Program-made: the position numbers and the translations under genes
Source of the DNA: Sweltsa coloradensis
Lineage: Eukaryota > Arthropoda > Insecta > Plecoptera > Chloroperlidae
Length of the DNA stretch: 64,000 nucleotides
Assembly (NCBI GenBank): GCA_024449915.1
Contig: JAMZAV010001047.1
Coordinates: forward strand, 124,001-188,000
Direction of reading: 5' to 3'
Notes under the pieces: generated by a model
Seen by the model: only the letters and a program-made list of their open reading frames with translations
Database searches by the model: none
Told to the model about the DNA's origin: nothing
In this document: in pieces, positions 45,197 to 55,699 of the stretch
Numbering within the stretch: the first letter of the stretch is position 1
Layout: every line of letters starts with the position of its first letter

Positions 45197-45338
45197 ATGA
45201 AAAGTAACTTAATAAGTGATTTTTTCCTCTCCACCTATTGTAGTTATGGTTGCCCACTAGTCCAGTAGACCTTAGTCTTACAATATCATTGTACCGGTAC
45301 TCTTTCCACTTATCGGAATTTGTTTCCCATTGTATTAA

Positions 45339-45980
45339 AGGGGCTAAAAACCCAAAAAATTATTTTTTACCACGTGATCTATAGCACAATACTACACTTA
45401 AATGACCATTTAAAAATTTATATCTTGTAACTGTGATTTAACACGAAATTTTAATTTATTTGATCCAGAAATTGGCGAAAATTGGTGTTTTGGAAAATTT
45501 CCTAAATCGGCTTTAACCTGTTTCTTTTTTGGTCCACATAGATACTAGAGCATAGTACCAATCTAAAATGCCCCTTTATAACATCGTGTCTTGAAACTGT
45601 GCCCAAATATACCCTCAAACACGCAAAAATATGCATTTTAAAATCACACCCCATCTTGGTAATCAGCATATTTTGACCGAACTACTTGCCCAAATTACAA
45701 AACAAAATATAGAGAATTTACAGAAAAGGCTGTCGAGTAGGTCAATAATGGCCAATATTTTTTTGGATCAAAATCCTCCAAGGTCACGGGGCATAAAGAT
45801 CGTCCCCATGTTATTTCTTATGGGAGATTTTTGCCGATGGGACCTAGCTAAAAAAATGGCATGTTTGACAATTTTTTGGGAGGTCATGGTGGCCCCAATA
45901 ATTTTTCTGTTAATTGCTAAATTCATTACTAGTTAGCCTGAATGAAATATATTTTTTGAGTTTAGCGGTTAAATACCCCT
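45339..45980. mobile_element. TTAA-flanked repeat, copy 1, next to the last TrpRS splice acceptor
   Basis: TTAA at 45335-45338 and 45981-45984. Ends AGGGGCTAAAAACCC and GGTTAAATACCCCT. A directly repeated partner lies at 49620-50225, and part of its left end is inverted at 51025-51193. Similar short reading frames in both copies are due to sequence identity. It stops 19 bases before TrpRS exon 5. Confidence 0.8.
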
Positions 45981-46003
45981 TTAAACTGTTTTGATTGTTA
46001 CAG

Positions 46004-46162
46004 GATTATAGCAGTGGAAAAATTCTTACTGGTGAATTGAAGAAACAACTCGTTGATGTGATTCAACCTATTATATCGGCTCACCAAGAGAGAAGAAGCA
46101 AAGTCACTGATGAGGTGTTAAAAACATTCATGTCTTTAAGGAAACTAAAACGTTCTTATTGA
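46004..46162 (+). CDS. WARS1: Tryptophanyl-tRNA synthetase, coding exon 5 and stop
   Basis: Encodes residues 361-412: [52 protein letters not shown], then TGA at 46160-46162. This is the end of the anticodon-binding helical domain. Acceptor ATTGTTACAG|GATTAT, phase 0. It continues exon 4 exactly where the family's sequence does. No AATAAA is seen in the next 200 bp; AATACA at 46206 is a weak candidate poly(A) signal. Confidence 0.95.
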   Translation, partial: DYSSGKILTGELKKQLVDVIQPIISAHQERRSKVTDEVLKTFMSLRKLKRSY

Positions 46163-46424
46163 AACTTAAATGTGCTTAACTTGTAAAGATTCTTAATTCA
46201 CTACAAATACAAGATTAACTCAATTACATGTATGAAGCATTGATGTCGTAACCTTTTTACTTTCGAGTGTAAGTGAACAAGATGGATGATTAATTACCTA
46301 TTTTCATAAGAAATTTGACCAGAGATTACCATTACACTCGAATGTTATTCAGACAAAATAATGTCAATCTTTCAGCGTAAGAACAAGGTTGAACTTAGTA
46401 GAACAATGTTTGAAAAGATGTGTC

Positions 46425-46505
46425 CCATCAGGGGATCGAACCCGCCTATACGTAGCAGTGCTTTATGAAGTAAGCTATTGGGCCAATGGGCACATCTCTT
46501 CTCAA
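46425..46505 (-). mobile_element. tRNA-like segment with intact B box
   Basis: On the minus strand TGGCCCAATAGC resembles an A box, and GGTTCGATCCCC is a perfect B box about 40 nt later. The outer bases GTGCCCAT and ATGGGACAC almost pair. The anticodon arm does not fold properly, so a tRNA pseudogene or SINE head is more likely than a working tRNA. Confidence 0.4.
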
Positions 46506-46614
46506 TTGCTGAATGTGATTTTAATACATGATCTTAAGTACTACTAGTAGAGTGCTATGCTGCAATCATTTTAGTGTTGTATTTAAAGTACTACAAGAGC
46601 ACCAATGGACGAGT

Positions 46615-46665
46615 AGTCTAACTCCGCCCCCTGACGTCACGACTCAAACATGTGCTCAAAGATGG
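46615..46665 (+). promoter_or_regulatory. Promoter-like segment: GC box, CRE, ATGGCCG initiator
   Basis: CCGCCCC and a consensus CRE (TGACGTCA) within 15 bp are followed ~25 bp later by CAAAGATGGCCG, a YY1/TISU-type site. A THAP start codon lies 70 bp further on. There is no TATA box. Confidence 0.4.
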
Positions 46666-46734
46666 CCGTACTGTGGGACGATTTTAACTGACAACCTTAC
46701 TGTACCACACTAAAGACTGGATTGCTGGGTTGAA

Positions 46735-46900
46735 ATGGTTCAATATTGTGTTGTTTCACGATGTTCGTCAAGAGCTAAAATAGGAGGGGTGTCTTTTACA
46801 CTCGTTTCCGAAGGATATCAAGTTAAGAAATAAGACGTGGGAAGTTAAAATCAGATGGATAAGAAATGTTTTACGAAAACATGTGATACCATGCTTGTAG
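46735..46900 (+). pseudogene. THAP-domain start, one-base frameshift
   Basis: ATG at 46735 opens MVQYCVVSRCSSRAKIGGVS, F; after one extra base, another frame continues HSFPKDIKLRNKTWEVKIRW, IRNVLRKHVIPCL and a stop. C-x4-C, then H-S-F-P-K-D and a W in the helix are the first two-thirds of a THAP zinc finger. The C-x2-H and AVPTIF parts are missing. It could be a dead gene or transposon fragment, or a real gene carrying a sequence error. Confidence 0.55.
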
Positions 46901-48161
46901 GCCTATAATGTTCTTTGCATTTCGTGGATTCCGATTACAAGCAAATTCCTCATGACAAACTTAAGTGTTTGCGAGATGGAGGGAGCCCTGCCCATGTGTT
47001 TACCCATTTTTTTTATTTCCCGGACTGGCCAACTATCTTCATTCTAAACTTGCTTGTAGTAGGCAGGCTAATGAGTAGACCTGTTTGACGCGGCCCTATA
47101 ATTCTGCACAAGAGAGAGGCCTAAGCACTAGACAGGCTACTTTTGTTTAGGTGTAGGGCCTAGACCTAGCTAGAATAGAATAGAATGTTGCTTTATTTCC
47201 AAATTATTGCATACATAGTTAGTTTTATGTTTATATAACACAGTTGACCCCTAAGATAATACAAGTGGGCCTACATCTAGTAGTTAGGGTAGGCCTATAT
47301 GGAAAGGAAAATAACACCTAGGCCTAGCCTCTGCTTATTGGTAGGTTAAAACTAACAGTATAGCCTTGATTTTGCTTTTAAGGTAGGCCTAGGTCCAAAG
47401 CTTCCAAGGTTAAAGGCCTAAACTGTGTAAGTTATAAATTATAAAGAGGGGTACCGGTACATTTCTAGGCCTAAATCTTAGCAAAGAGGTGTGTCTAGTC
47501 CTAGCCGTGTAGGCCTAGGATTAGATCCTAGGCCTCCGCCTACCCCTAGAGTTAAACCCAGGCCTACTTTTTACGATATGATCTTGTGAACTGAGGAATA
47601 ATAAATTATGTTGGCCTAAACCTGAGACTAAACTATAAAAAATGCTTTCTAGAGTAAAGGCTTTGGGTTTATAATCATTCTAAACCCAAAGGTATAGGGA
47701 CTATGATGACCACCGTTTTCCGAAGTCCACACATCCTCAAGGACATAACATAGGACAATACAACAGCAGCTGGCTTCCTTCTTGATCTACATAGTCTTTG
47801 GCTAAGCCCATTCTAGAAAATAACATATTTTTCAAGGATTTTTTCCACCCGTACGGGCGTAAAAACACGTTGAAGTCCATTGCGCCAACCACACTTAGGT
47901 TGCAGCTTGTCCCACAGCTCGCGGCGCTATCTGTTGGATTTTTCGGAACTAGCTAAGCCCCGCCTTTGACTAGTTGTCCATTAAAGTAATTGCAACTCAT
48001 CACAAGTTAGGAATTGAGTGAAAAATGACAATCAGCGTAAGTTGGACATTGCTCATTGTCATTGCTCTCAGTGTCTGGACTTGCTTTTTAGGTTTACAAT
48101 GATCAGAATGACAGTAATCGATTTCAGCTTCTGAAGTCTTACCAGTGAAAAGGATGATAAT
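46901..48161. other. No gene seen; TAGGCCTA-rich
   Basis: Dense with the palindromic word TAGGCCTA and its halves (47090-47600). No coding, RNA or terminal-repeat signal was found. Confidence 0.4.
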
Positions 48162-48417
48162 AGGAAAACACCAAAGCCGTTGTTAGATGAGTGAGTGAGC
48201 CATGTGTTGAGTACCCGGTGACATTTCCTTTCCTCCCCCTACCTAAGGCTGGATCAAGTCAGCATGCAGCAGCAACAGTTGACGTGCTCTTATACCAACT
48301 AAACTCAAAACCCTAAATTTATTTACCTTATATATCAATCAATTTAGTGCAAATGTTCCCGGGTACTCAACACATGACTCGTCTAACAACGACTTTGGCG
48401 TTTTCCTAGTATGGGGG
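48162..48417 (-). mobile_element. Helentron-like family 2, copy f, 3' part
   Basis: Both sides carry the family terminal word: left GGAAAACACCAAAGCCGTTG, TTAGATGAGTGAGTGAGC; right GACTCGTCTAACAACGACTT, TGGCGTTTTCCTAG. The inner part is the TTATACCAACTAAACTCAAA block. The tRNA-like part, normally adjacent, appears 2.5 kb away at 50948 because a TIR element has inserted. Confidence 0.75.
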
Positions 48418-48478
48418 ACCGTATGACGTTTCACCACCAGAAGCGCTGCGAGCGGTGACGTTCACCTGATTGTGAAAG

Positions 48479-48557
48479 ATGGCGGCTAACTACGGTAGTT
48501 TAACCTTACCGCGGCTGAAAATGTTTTTAAAGGTGGATCCACACAAAAATATAAGAC
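48479..48557 (+). CDS. Possible first exon in the TIR element (short SAP-like start)
   Basis: GAAAGATGGCGGC (YY1/TISU-like) starts a frame reading MAANYGSLTLPRLKMFLKVD, PHKNIR, followed by a good donor AAGAC|GTAAGC. The N-Y-x-x-L-T-x-x-x-L-K-x-x-L-K spacing resembles the first helix of a SAP DNA-binding domain. Without splicing, the frame stops 14 codons later. It may be the first exon of a transposon gene; no downstream exon is recognisable. Support is weak. Confidence 0.3.
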
Positions 48558-49619
48558 GTAAGCATAAGGTTTTAATGCGTTGTCGTAATGTTGGAACATA
48601 GGAAACACGTACTGGCGTTCATACAAATGAGCTAGTTGTAATACATACTTTTAATGCATAAGACACTGTTTTAATGTGTAAGAAAGTTGAACAATTTTTA
48701 ACTTTACGACAGTACAAAAAAGTTAAGTCAAACTAACATCTACTTGGAAAGACTTGACTATTACAGTCAACCAGGCACGTACAGGAACGTTTTGAAAGTT
48801 AGGGGGGGGGGGGGGGGAATTCATGAGCAGACCTTGTGGGCGGCAGCCGGGACGTATTAGTATTAGTGGTTTTAGGCGCTTAAACAGCTAAGATTATTTG
48901 GGTCTGGGCCTGAATCCCAAACAAATTTTCACCATACCAAAGTTATTTCGTACTTATGTTTTAACTGCACTCGGACTCTGTAAAATAATGTTTTATAGCA
49001 ACTATTTGCGATCTAAAACCTCAAAAAATTAACTTGGAAGTAAACCATTTTAGTAAATTTCAACCTAATTTTTATATGTAATGACGAAGCATACAGGTAA
49101 ATATATTCGTTTAACCAAGGTGCCTGTCGAATTGTATTAAAGTGTATGTGTATATTTAGTACGGACATTCTGGGATTAACACACGTTAGTTTTGCTCCTG
49201 TGCCCCCCCCCCCCCCGGTTCCTACGCCACTGCAGTCAACTACGCTTTCGTAATAAATATATAAAGTTGGCAGGACTTGGAGCATTATTTGCATAATTAT
49301 CAACATCGATTGGAAAAATTATAAAATTAATAATAATTTTTATTATAACCTTCGAATCCTTCTTTAATCAAAGTTCTTTCTGTTCACTCTGCATTCTGCA
49401 AAGAACTTATAGAAGACAAGTGACACTATCTTAGCCTAAATGCTTTGAGCTTACTTTTCTATGTGTACCGGCGCGCTTACAGATCCTAAACCCTTGTATA
49501 AATCCGCCTTAAAAGAAAAGAAAAGCGCGGACAAGTGGACGCAAATCAGAGTTAGTTGAGGGGTCAGATAAAATTTAAGCTTATAGATAATGTTTCAGGC
49601 CTGAGATAGATTTTTTGAC

Positions 49620-50225
49620 ACATATTCTTTAGCATATTACACTAAAATGACCGCTTAAAAAATTATATCTTGTAACTGTGATTTTACACGAATTTTTAAT
49701 TTATTTTGATTTTTTTGAAATTGGCTTTTTGGGAAATTTCTAAATCGGCTTTAATATGCTTTGCTTTTGATCCACTATAGAGCATCGTACCAATCTAAAA
49801 TGGCCCTTTATAACATCGTGTTTTGAAGCTGTACCCTACACAAATATACCCTCAAACATGTAAAAATATGCATTCCAAAATCACACCCCTCCTTGGTAAT
49901 CAGCATATTTTGACCGAACCACATGCCCAAATTACAAAACAAAATATAGAGGACTTACAGAAAAGACTGTTGAGTATTTCATTAATGACCATTATTTTTT
50001 TGGATCAAAATCCTCCAAGGTCACGGTGCATAAAAATCGTCCCAATGTTATTTCTTATGGCAGATTTTTACAGATAAGACCTAGCTCAAAAATTATTAAC
50101 TGACATTTTTTGAGGGGTCATGGTGGACGCAATAATTTTTCAGTTTAATTTCTAAATTCATAACTAGTTAGCCTGAATGAAATATTTTTTTCAGTTTAGC
50201 AGTGAATACCCCTTTAAAAAGTTGT
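49620..50225. mobile_element. TTAA repeat family, copy 2
   Basis: Direct repeat of 45400-45985 at high similarity: GACCGCTTAAAAAATTATAT, CTTGTAACTGTGATTT, CCTCCAAGGTCACG, TAACTAGTTAGCCTGAATGA. The left end has diverged or been lost; the right end GAATACCCCTTTAA is kept. Confidence 0.8.
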
Positions 50226-50324
50226 GATGCAGGCATACGCCTACTGGGACTGACAGCCAAGTCTGGGACCAAGTAGGCGATTACTTACCATACTTACTAT
50301 AAATAAATAAATAAATTCGTATTT

Positions 50325-50500
50325 AGAGTCTACCCACTCAGTGATATACCTAACTGATTTTCAGTGGGGGACAGTAAACCAAAGCGACCAAGCCAAGCCA
50401 ACCCTGCAGGCCCTGACGCAATCGACGGGTGAGCGATAACCAACCAAATATCGATATTTTTAATAGGAAATGTAGTCATAATATTATAAATACCATAATA
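50325..50500 (-). mobile_element. SINE family A, body fragment
   Basis: Matches 60725-60860: AGTCTACCCACTCAGTGATA, TTTTCAGTGGGGGACAGTAA, AAGCGACCAAGCCAA, GAGCGATAACCAACCAAA. The tRNA-like head is missing. A plus-strand tail of the same SINE (TTATATAACTGAGTGGGTAG, ACTCTAAATA) lies at 50628-50665. Confidence 0.75.
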
Positions 50501-50947
50501 ATTGGACAGTTTGTAATCGTCTTCTTTGAAGTGGAGGTGGCAAACAACACTGTGCCTATAGTGGGTAACTATTTGTCATGACGTGCATATAACCACTTAA
50601 ATGTTTACTTTTTTTTTTTTTTAAATCAGTTATATAACTGAGTGGGTAGACTCTAAATAAAATTTATTTATTATTATTTATTTATCTTTTAGAAACTTAT
50701 GGCCTCCTTTACGGTTGTTGCATTTAGGCACACAACACTTGACTCATCTTGAATAACTTTTAATATGTGCGTAAACATACATCCATACTAAAAAACACTT
50801 AATATATGTGAATGTTCGGAGCAATGAGATCCTGTTGACGGATTGCGCGTGTATTTAGATGGCGAGTGCGCACGCCCACTATACTAGAGTGAACGTCACC
50901 GCTCGCAGCGCACTCTATGACGGCCGGATTTTCATACGGTCTCCCAT

Positions 50948-51010
50948 AGTTGGCTAAGGAGCATTACCCTGAATGTTGGAGACCCGGGTTCTAACAACGA
51001 TCGGGATTTG
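50948..51010 (+). repeat. tRNA-like segment of family 2 copy f, separated by the TIR element
   Basis: GTTGGCTAAGGAGCATTACC, then TGTTGGAGACCCGGGTTCTA. Same segment as at 62190-62250. It marks the right side of the split family 2 copy. Confidence 0.65.
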
Positions 51011-51024
51011 AGAAATTTTCCCAA

Positions 51025-51193
51025 AACTCCAAATTTTGCATAATTTCTGGATAAAAAAAGTTGAAAAATTCGTGTAAAATCACAGTTACAAGATATAATT
51101 TTTTAAATGGTCACTTTAGTGTAGTATTATGCTATAGATTATGTTTATGTGGCAAAAAATATATTTTGTGGGGTAATAGCCCTTTAAGCTCGG
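51025..51193 (-). mobile_element. TTAA repeat family, inverted partial copy
   Basis: On the minus strand: TTAAAGGGCTATTACCCCAC, then CTATAGCATAATACTACACT, AAAGTGACCATTTAAAAAAT and TATATCTTGTAACTGTGATT. This is the left end of the family found at 45339. Confidence 0.75.
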
Positions 51194-52275
51194 ATCTACG
51201 ATCGCAATCTCAATTTGATACGGCCTCATCTGATATATAAAATTAGATGTTATCCTCGAGATATTATAAAAATCCTTGAATAAGGATTTACAATAAGGAT
51301 TTAGGACACCGCCCCGGCAGACTCTGTCTAATGTGTGTTTCGAACACACCAGTCGTCATTACTCGTTAGACCCGGCCCAACGCGAGAACAATGTATTGTA
51401 AACAATGGGTCTGTTTTGTCAATTTAGAGGTTTGGCCGCTAGATCTACCTCTTGATTACTCTATTGTGTCAAATAATGATTCAATTCAAATGATTCTCAA
51501 AGACAATAAAATAATACATCGAGCATGCCCCTATCACTTGGCTCTAATAAAATAACACACCCCTCCCTAGTTATCACTTTCAGAGAAGTCACTTTAATGA
51601 AATGATGTACTATTTCACCAAAGTGGTTGTAGTTTGATCACTGCATTGCTAGGGAGAAGGTTGTCATTTCTCGCAAGTTCATGAAGGTTAGAGTTTGAGG
51701 AATTCACCATGCAAATAATTGAATAAAGTTTTACAAATACAGTTCACATTTAGGTAAAATGCATGATTACTGGCTACTAACAGAAAAACATGGCAGTTGC
51801 TTTAAAACAAAAAATGTACAAATTATTAAATGATGAGATAAATTCAATTTAAGCCATTAAACTTGATTTGATTCTAAACATACACTTTGAAGTGATGAAA
51901 TGTTATACTTGTATTACAGGTGGTTCAAAAAAGTACTTATACATTTAAGTTGCCATGTGATAATTCAAATTATATTATGATTGGGAATTATGTATAGTAA
52001 TGATGGGAAGGTTGAACGTTTAGTGGTTGGGTAGAGGTTATTCAATTTGTCTTAGGGTAAGTGATCAAAAAATATAGTAGAAATTTAATTTAAAAATTAA
52101 AATGGTCCATTTTTGACTGGTGCAAGTAATTCATTTACATAGTGGTGCTTACAATTAGCGACAATTGCGCAATATAATATAAACATCGTTCCATACACGT
52201 AACTAGTGGGTAATAACATGTCAAATCACAGGCCATTTCCATGACCATCTTGAATTTTAATGAAACTTGACAAAT
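51194..52275. other. No gene; small hAT-MITE fragment
   Basis: AT-rich. At 51997-52045 a GATGGGAAGGTTGAACGTTT, AGTGGTTGGGTAGAGG fragment resembles one end of the 58341-58795 MITE family. Nothing else recognised. Confidence 0.4.
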
Positions 52276-53143
52276 CCACTAACATGAAGATTGATTGTGG
52301 AAAATTTTGTATTCCTGACTTGCTTAGTTTTCGAGTAATGCCCCGCTCAAAAACTCAAATTTGGCGACGCCATGCGGCATACCTGAAGTAACTTTTAAAC
52401 CGTTGGACGTAAAAGGCTAATTTTTTTTTTTAAATTAAAGAGTTTTTTATTGGCAATTTAATTGATATGTATTTGAATGCATTTGCATTTGCAAACCATG
52501 TAAAAAGTCAAAATTTGTTTTCAAACCTACCCTACGAGAAAAAGATTTTAAAAAAAAATGTTTTTGTATAGGCCTAGATGTTTTTTACATGTACAAAAAA
52601 AATTGGGATGAGATGGCATTGGGATCATGATATATCACAGGGTCATGCACCAAATGTGTGTTATGTGTCAGTTTTTACCTTCCATTCGTAGTGCAATTAA
52701 AATTTCCCGCACTTAATTTCTCTGAAAAATAAAAACGGAAGGTAAAAACTGACATATAACACACATTTGGTGCTTGACCCTGTGATATATCATGATTCCA
52801 ATGCCATCCCATCCCAATTTTTTTTGTACATAAAAAACATCTAGGCCTACTATACAAAAACACTTTTTTTAAATACTTTTTCTCGTAGGGTAGGTTTAAA
52901 AACCAATTTAGTTTTTTTTACATGGTTTCACAATCAGGAATGCATTCAAATACATATAAATTAAATTGCCAATAAAAAACTTTTTTTTAAAATAGCCTTT
53001 TATGTCCAACGGTTCAAAAGTTACCAATTTAAATACGCCGCTCGGCGTCCCCAAATTTGAGTTTTTGAGCGGGGCGTTACTCGAAAACTAAGCGCCTCGG
53101 GAATACAAAATTTTCCACGATCAATCTACATGTTAGTAAGAAT
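52276..53143. mobile_element. Long fold-back element, about 410-bp arms
   Basis: The ends pair: CACTAACATGAAGATTGATT with the reverse of ATCAATCTACATGTTAGT. The arms stay complementary through TTTTCGAGTAATGCCCCGCT, GTTGGACGTAAAAGGC, ACCTACCCTACGAGAAAAAG and GTGTGTTATGTGTCAGTTTT to a centre near 52710. No protein sequence. Confidence 0.9.
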
Positions 53144-53311
53144 AAGATTGGAGAAGGGTTGACAGGTTGGGAAAGCAAAGAGAACATAAATCCCAGCCTG
53201 AAGGGCTGGGGGCAACAAAACTTTTCACCTGCTGATGACAACTGCAGCTAATTATAAGTTGTTACCTTAATCCACGACACGTTTCGTCCTTCTGGGACTC
53301 ATCAGGCAGAT
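53144..53311 (-). mobile_element. Hammerhead-bearing repeat (retrozyme-like), copy 1, main part
   Basis: Near-identical to 57816-57982. It includes an RNA hairpin (CCCAGCC...GGCTGGG at 53192-53210) and the hammerhead at its right end. The rest of the unit resumes at 54499 after a LINE insertion. No reading frame. Total unit about 230 bp. Confidence 0.8.
53271..53311 (-). ncRNA. Hammerhead ribozyme, type I, copy 1
   Basis: Minus strand, in order: stem I strand ATCTGC; catalytic CTGATGA; stem II GTCC, loop CAGAA, GGAC; catalytic GAAA; minimal stem III C-GT-G; cleavage triplet GTC; stem I strand GTGGA(T). Stem I pairs GTGGAT with ATCTGC, including two G-U wobbles. All invariant core bases are present. 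The very short stem III is typical of animal retrozyme and Penelope hammerheads. Confidence 0.85.
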
Positions 53312-54498
53312 AGACAACAAACTTACAAAGACTAGATCTGACTATGAAAAAGTAATTTGTGGCGTTCCACAAGGATCAATCCTTGGCCCACTATTTTTTA
53401 TCATCTTTGTTAATGATCTACCTGATAACATCGAGGATGCAGAGCTTTTTGCAGATGACTTCACTACAAGTATTACCGCTAATGAGACAATACAACTTCA
53501 AGAGAAGGCAGATAAAAGAATTACCGAATCCACCGAATGGTTTACGGTGAACAAACAACTGCTAAACTCATCAAAAACCAAATTTATTCAATTCCATTCA
53601 TTCCAAAAAAACAAATCACTCAACCAAATACCTTGCATTACAAATTCACATGATAAATCCACAGTAGAATCATCTACACAAGCAAAATTATTGGGAATAA
53701 CAATAGATAACAACTTAACCTGGCATGCCCACATCAACACCCTAATACCAAAACTCAGCTCAGCTTGTTTTGCAATTAAGAGCATCAAACAAATAAGCAA
53801 CATATCAACTGCTAAAATATGTTACTTTTCTCTATTTGAATCGCACTTGAGATATGGAATCGAATTTTGGGGAATATCGACTCATATCGACAAGGTATTC
53901 ATCACGCAAAAACGAGCAATCAGGGCATTATGTACCCTTAAGCCGACGGAGCATTGCAAACCCTACTTTATTACACTAAACATTCTTACAGTTACATGCC
54001 TTTACATTCTCAAGTCAATTTTAGTCATAAGAAAAAACATCCACACTCTCACAGTCAACAGTGGCATACACACCCACAACACAAGGAACAAAAATAACCT
54101 CCATCTTAACCAATATCGTACAAACCTAGGTCAAAAAAACTCTGATTATTTGAATAAAACTCTATTCAATAAACTCCCCCAATCAATAAAAAACATAACA
54201 GAACACATCAAATTCAAAAATGAACTAACTAAATTCCTAATACAAAAGGCATACTACAGCATAAAAGACTTTATGACAGACAGAACTACCTAATAATTGC
54301 TATATTTTATTATTAGTAGGAGGTACCATATAATAGGCTATAGGCCTATACTATTTTGTAAAATACCTATATTATATTATATTAATACTTATGTAACAAC
54401 TAGTCTATGTTTAGCAAAAATGGACTACACGGTGAAAACTGTTATAAACTTTAACTGTACTTTGTATTGTTATTTGTTGTCCAAATAAATAAATAAAA
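53312..54498 (+). pseudogene. 5'-truncated LINE with open reverse transcriptase palm/thumb frame
   Basis: One frame is open from the junction to the stop at 54291-54293: GVPQGSILGPLFFIIFVNDL, then LFADDF (catalytic palm), KLLGITIDNNLTWHAHI, LRYGIEFWG, QKRAIRALC, THNTRNKNN and LFNKLPQSIKNI. These are in the order of a Jockey/CR1-type ORF2 C-terminal half. The 3' UTR ends in an AATAAATAAATAAAA tail. The lack of stops suggests recent insertion. It is inactive because the endonuclease and the first polymerase half are missing. It sits in the hammerhead repeat just beyond the ribozyme. Confidence 0.9.
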
Positions 54499-55149
54499 AG
54501 TGGCCACTAAAAATCAGCTAACTGCATGCAAACAAAACTCACAACACATAACCAAACCTGTGGTAGGGCCACGCAAGAAGCAAATATGTTGTGTCATCAT
54601 CAGCAGTAAGTAAACAGTAAGAGTAAATTTGCCAAGTTTCACCAAAATCGGAGATAGTCAAGTTTTATTTTCTGCTCGGCTTGGTTGATTTGTAGACCCG
54701 TGAAAATGGTTTCATTTAATAAAACCTAAATAACGCTGCTTAATGATAATAAAACCATATAACACCAAATAAATTGTTATTTTCTAAAATAAAACCTTAT
54801 TTTGCTTTTTCCTCTCACAAAATCAACATTATCTCCACTATTCACAAACTTTCAATCTTAACTTGCTGACAATTTGAATGTTTCTTAGTTAAATACAAGC
54901 TGGAACAAAAACAAAACACATTTTTTTTAAATAAAAAATTATAAAAGACTGCAAAACGATCCTTGGGTGACACCTGTGCCATAAAAACAATGGTGATTTC
55001 TGATTTGTGTGCATATTGGAATTCCCTCCTGTTTTGCCATGCGAGAAATGCGAAAATAAAATAAAAACCTATAACACTACTTTTTACATTTTGAAAATGA
55101 ATTTTAGGAAAAAATAAAACCATTTACACGGACCTCTATTGATTTGACA
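54499..55149. other. End of hammerhead repeat copy 1, then no feature
   Basis: 54499-54545 (AGTGGCCACTAAAAATCAGC) continues the hammerhead repeat interrupted by the LINE. The rest is AT-rich with no recognisable gene. Confidence 0.5.
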
Positions 55150-55697
55150 TGGAATGACCCCAGGGCCTCTATTCAGTAACTTCACGGGTTCAACTCGGCA
55201 ACGGAACCGACTCGGGAGTAACAGTAATCGTTCCGGATGTTGTTGGTCGAGGTCGAAAGGTATGATTTAAATGGCAGTGGACGGTCAAATGTGAACAAAT
55301 GATTCGCAGTCAGTTGTCAAATATTCAAAATGAGGTAGATGTGTGTATTATTTCCAATCGGGGAGAAATTGGATTTAAATGGTATAATTTCATGAAAAAA
55401 GAGAACGGACGGGACTTTTAGGGGTAGGCACTTACTAAAGGTAGGTTTTCTTTGAGCATACTATTGTTATTCGTTTGAGAAAGTTAATAATCTGGTTGTG
55501 TTTACGTGTAGGCCAAGGCTTATCATCCACCATCGTCCACCAATCAAACATAAAAATATAACCGAGTCGGACTCAGTTGTCACGTATTTTATCGCAACGA
55601 TATCCACCTCAACCGGGTCGATCACTAACAGCCGAGTCGATTACGGTAGAAAAAGCCCGAGTCCAACTCGGTCAGAGTTATAGAATCGGGGTCCAGC
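55150..55697. mobile_element. TIR/fold-back element with GGCCCCGATTCT-type ends
   Basis: Left GACCCCAGGGCCTCTATTCA, GTAACTTCACGGGTTCAACT; right inverse CGAGTCCAACTCGGTCAGAG, TTATAGAATCGGGGTCC. Inner repeats of GAGTCGGACTCAGTT type. A left-end fragment of the same family is at 60619-60705. Confidence 0.65.
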
Positions 55698-55699
55698 AC

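Larger units (their letters stand above)
48418..50947. mobile_element. 2.5-kb TIR element with about 55-bp ends, TA-flanked, splitting family 2
   Basis: Left TGGGGGACCGTATGACGTTT with GCGCTGCGAGCGGTGACGTT, CACC; right the inverse, ending AAAATCATACGGTCTCCCA-like sequence (50890-50945). The bases TA stand at both ends. In other copies of family 2, CCTAG and TAGTTGGCTAAGG are adjacent, so the element is an insertion. It contains a promoter-like left end, a TTAA-repeat copy, SINE A pieces, and poly-G and poly-C runs. Confidence 0.75.

Noticed and set aside
45631..45936. Open frame similar to one at 49823-50077, suggesting a conserved protein
   Set aside because: Both lie in copies of the same TTAA repeat; the similarity is nucleotide-level, the frames end differently and no domain is seen.
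53230..53240. A plus-strand CTGATGA near 53231 as a second hammerhead
   Set aside because: No GAAA or GTC follows at the proper spacing on that strand; the real core is on the minus strand at 53271-53311.
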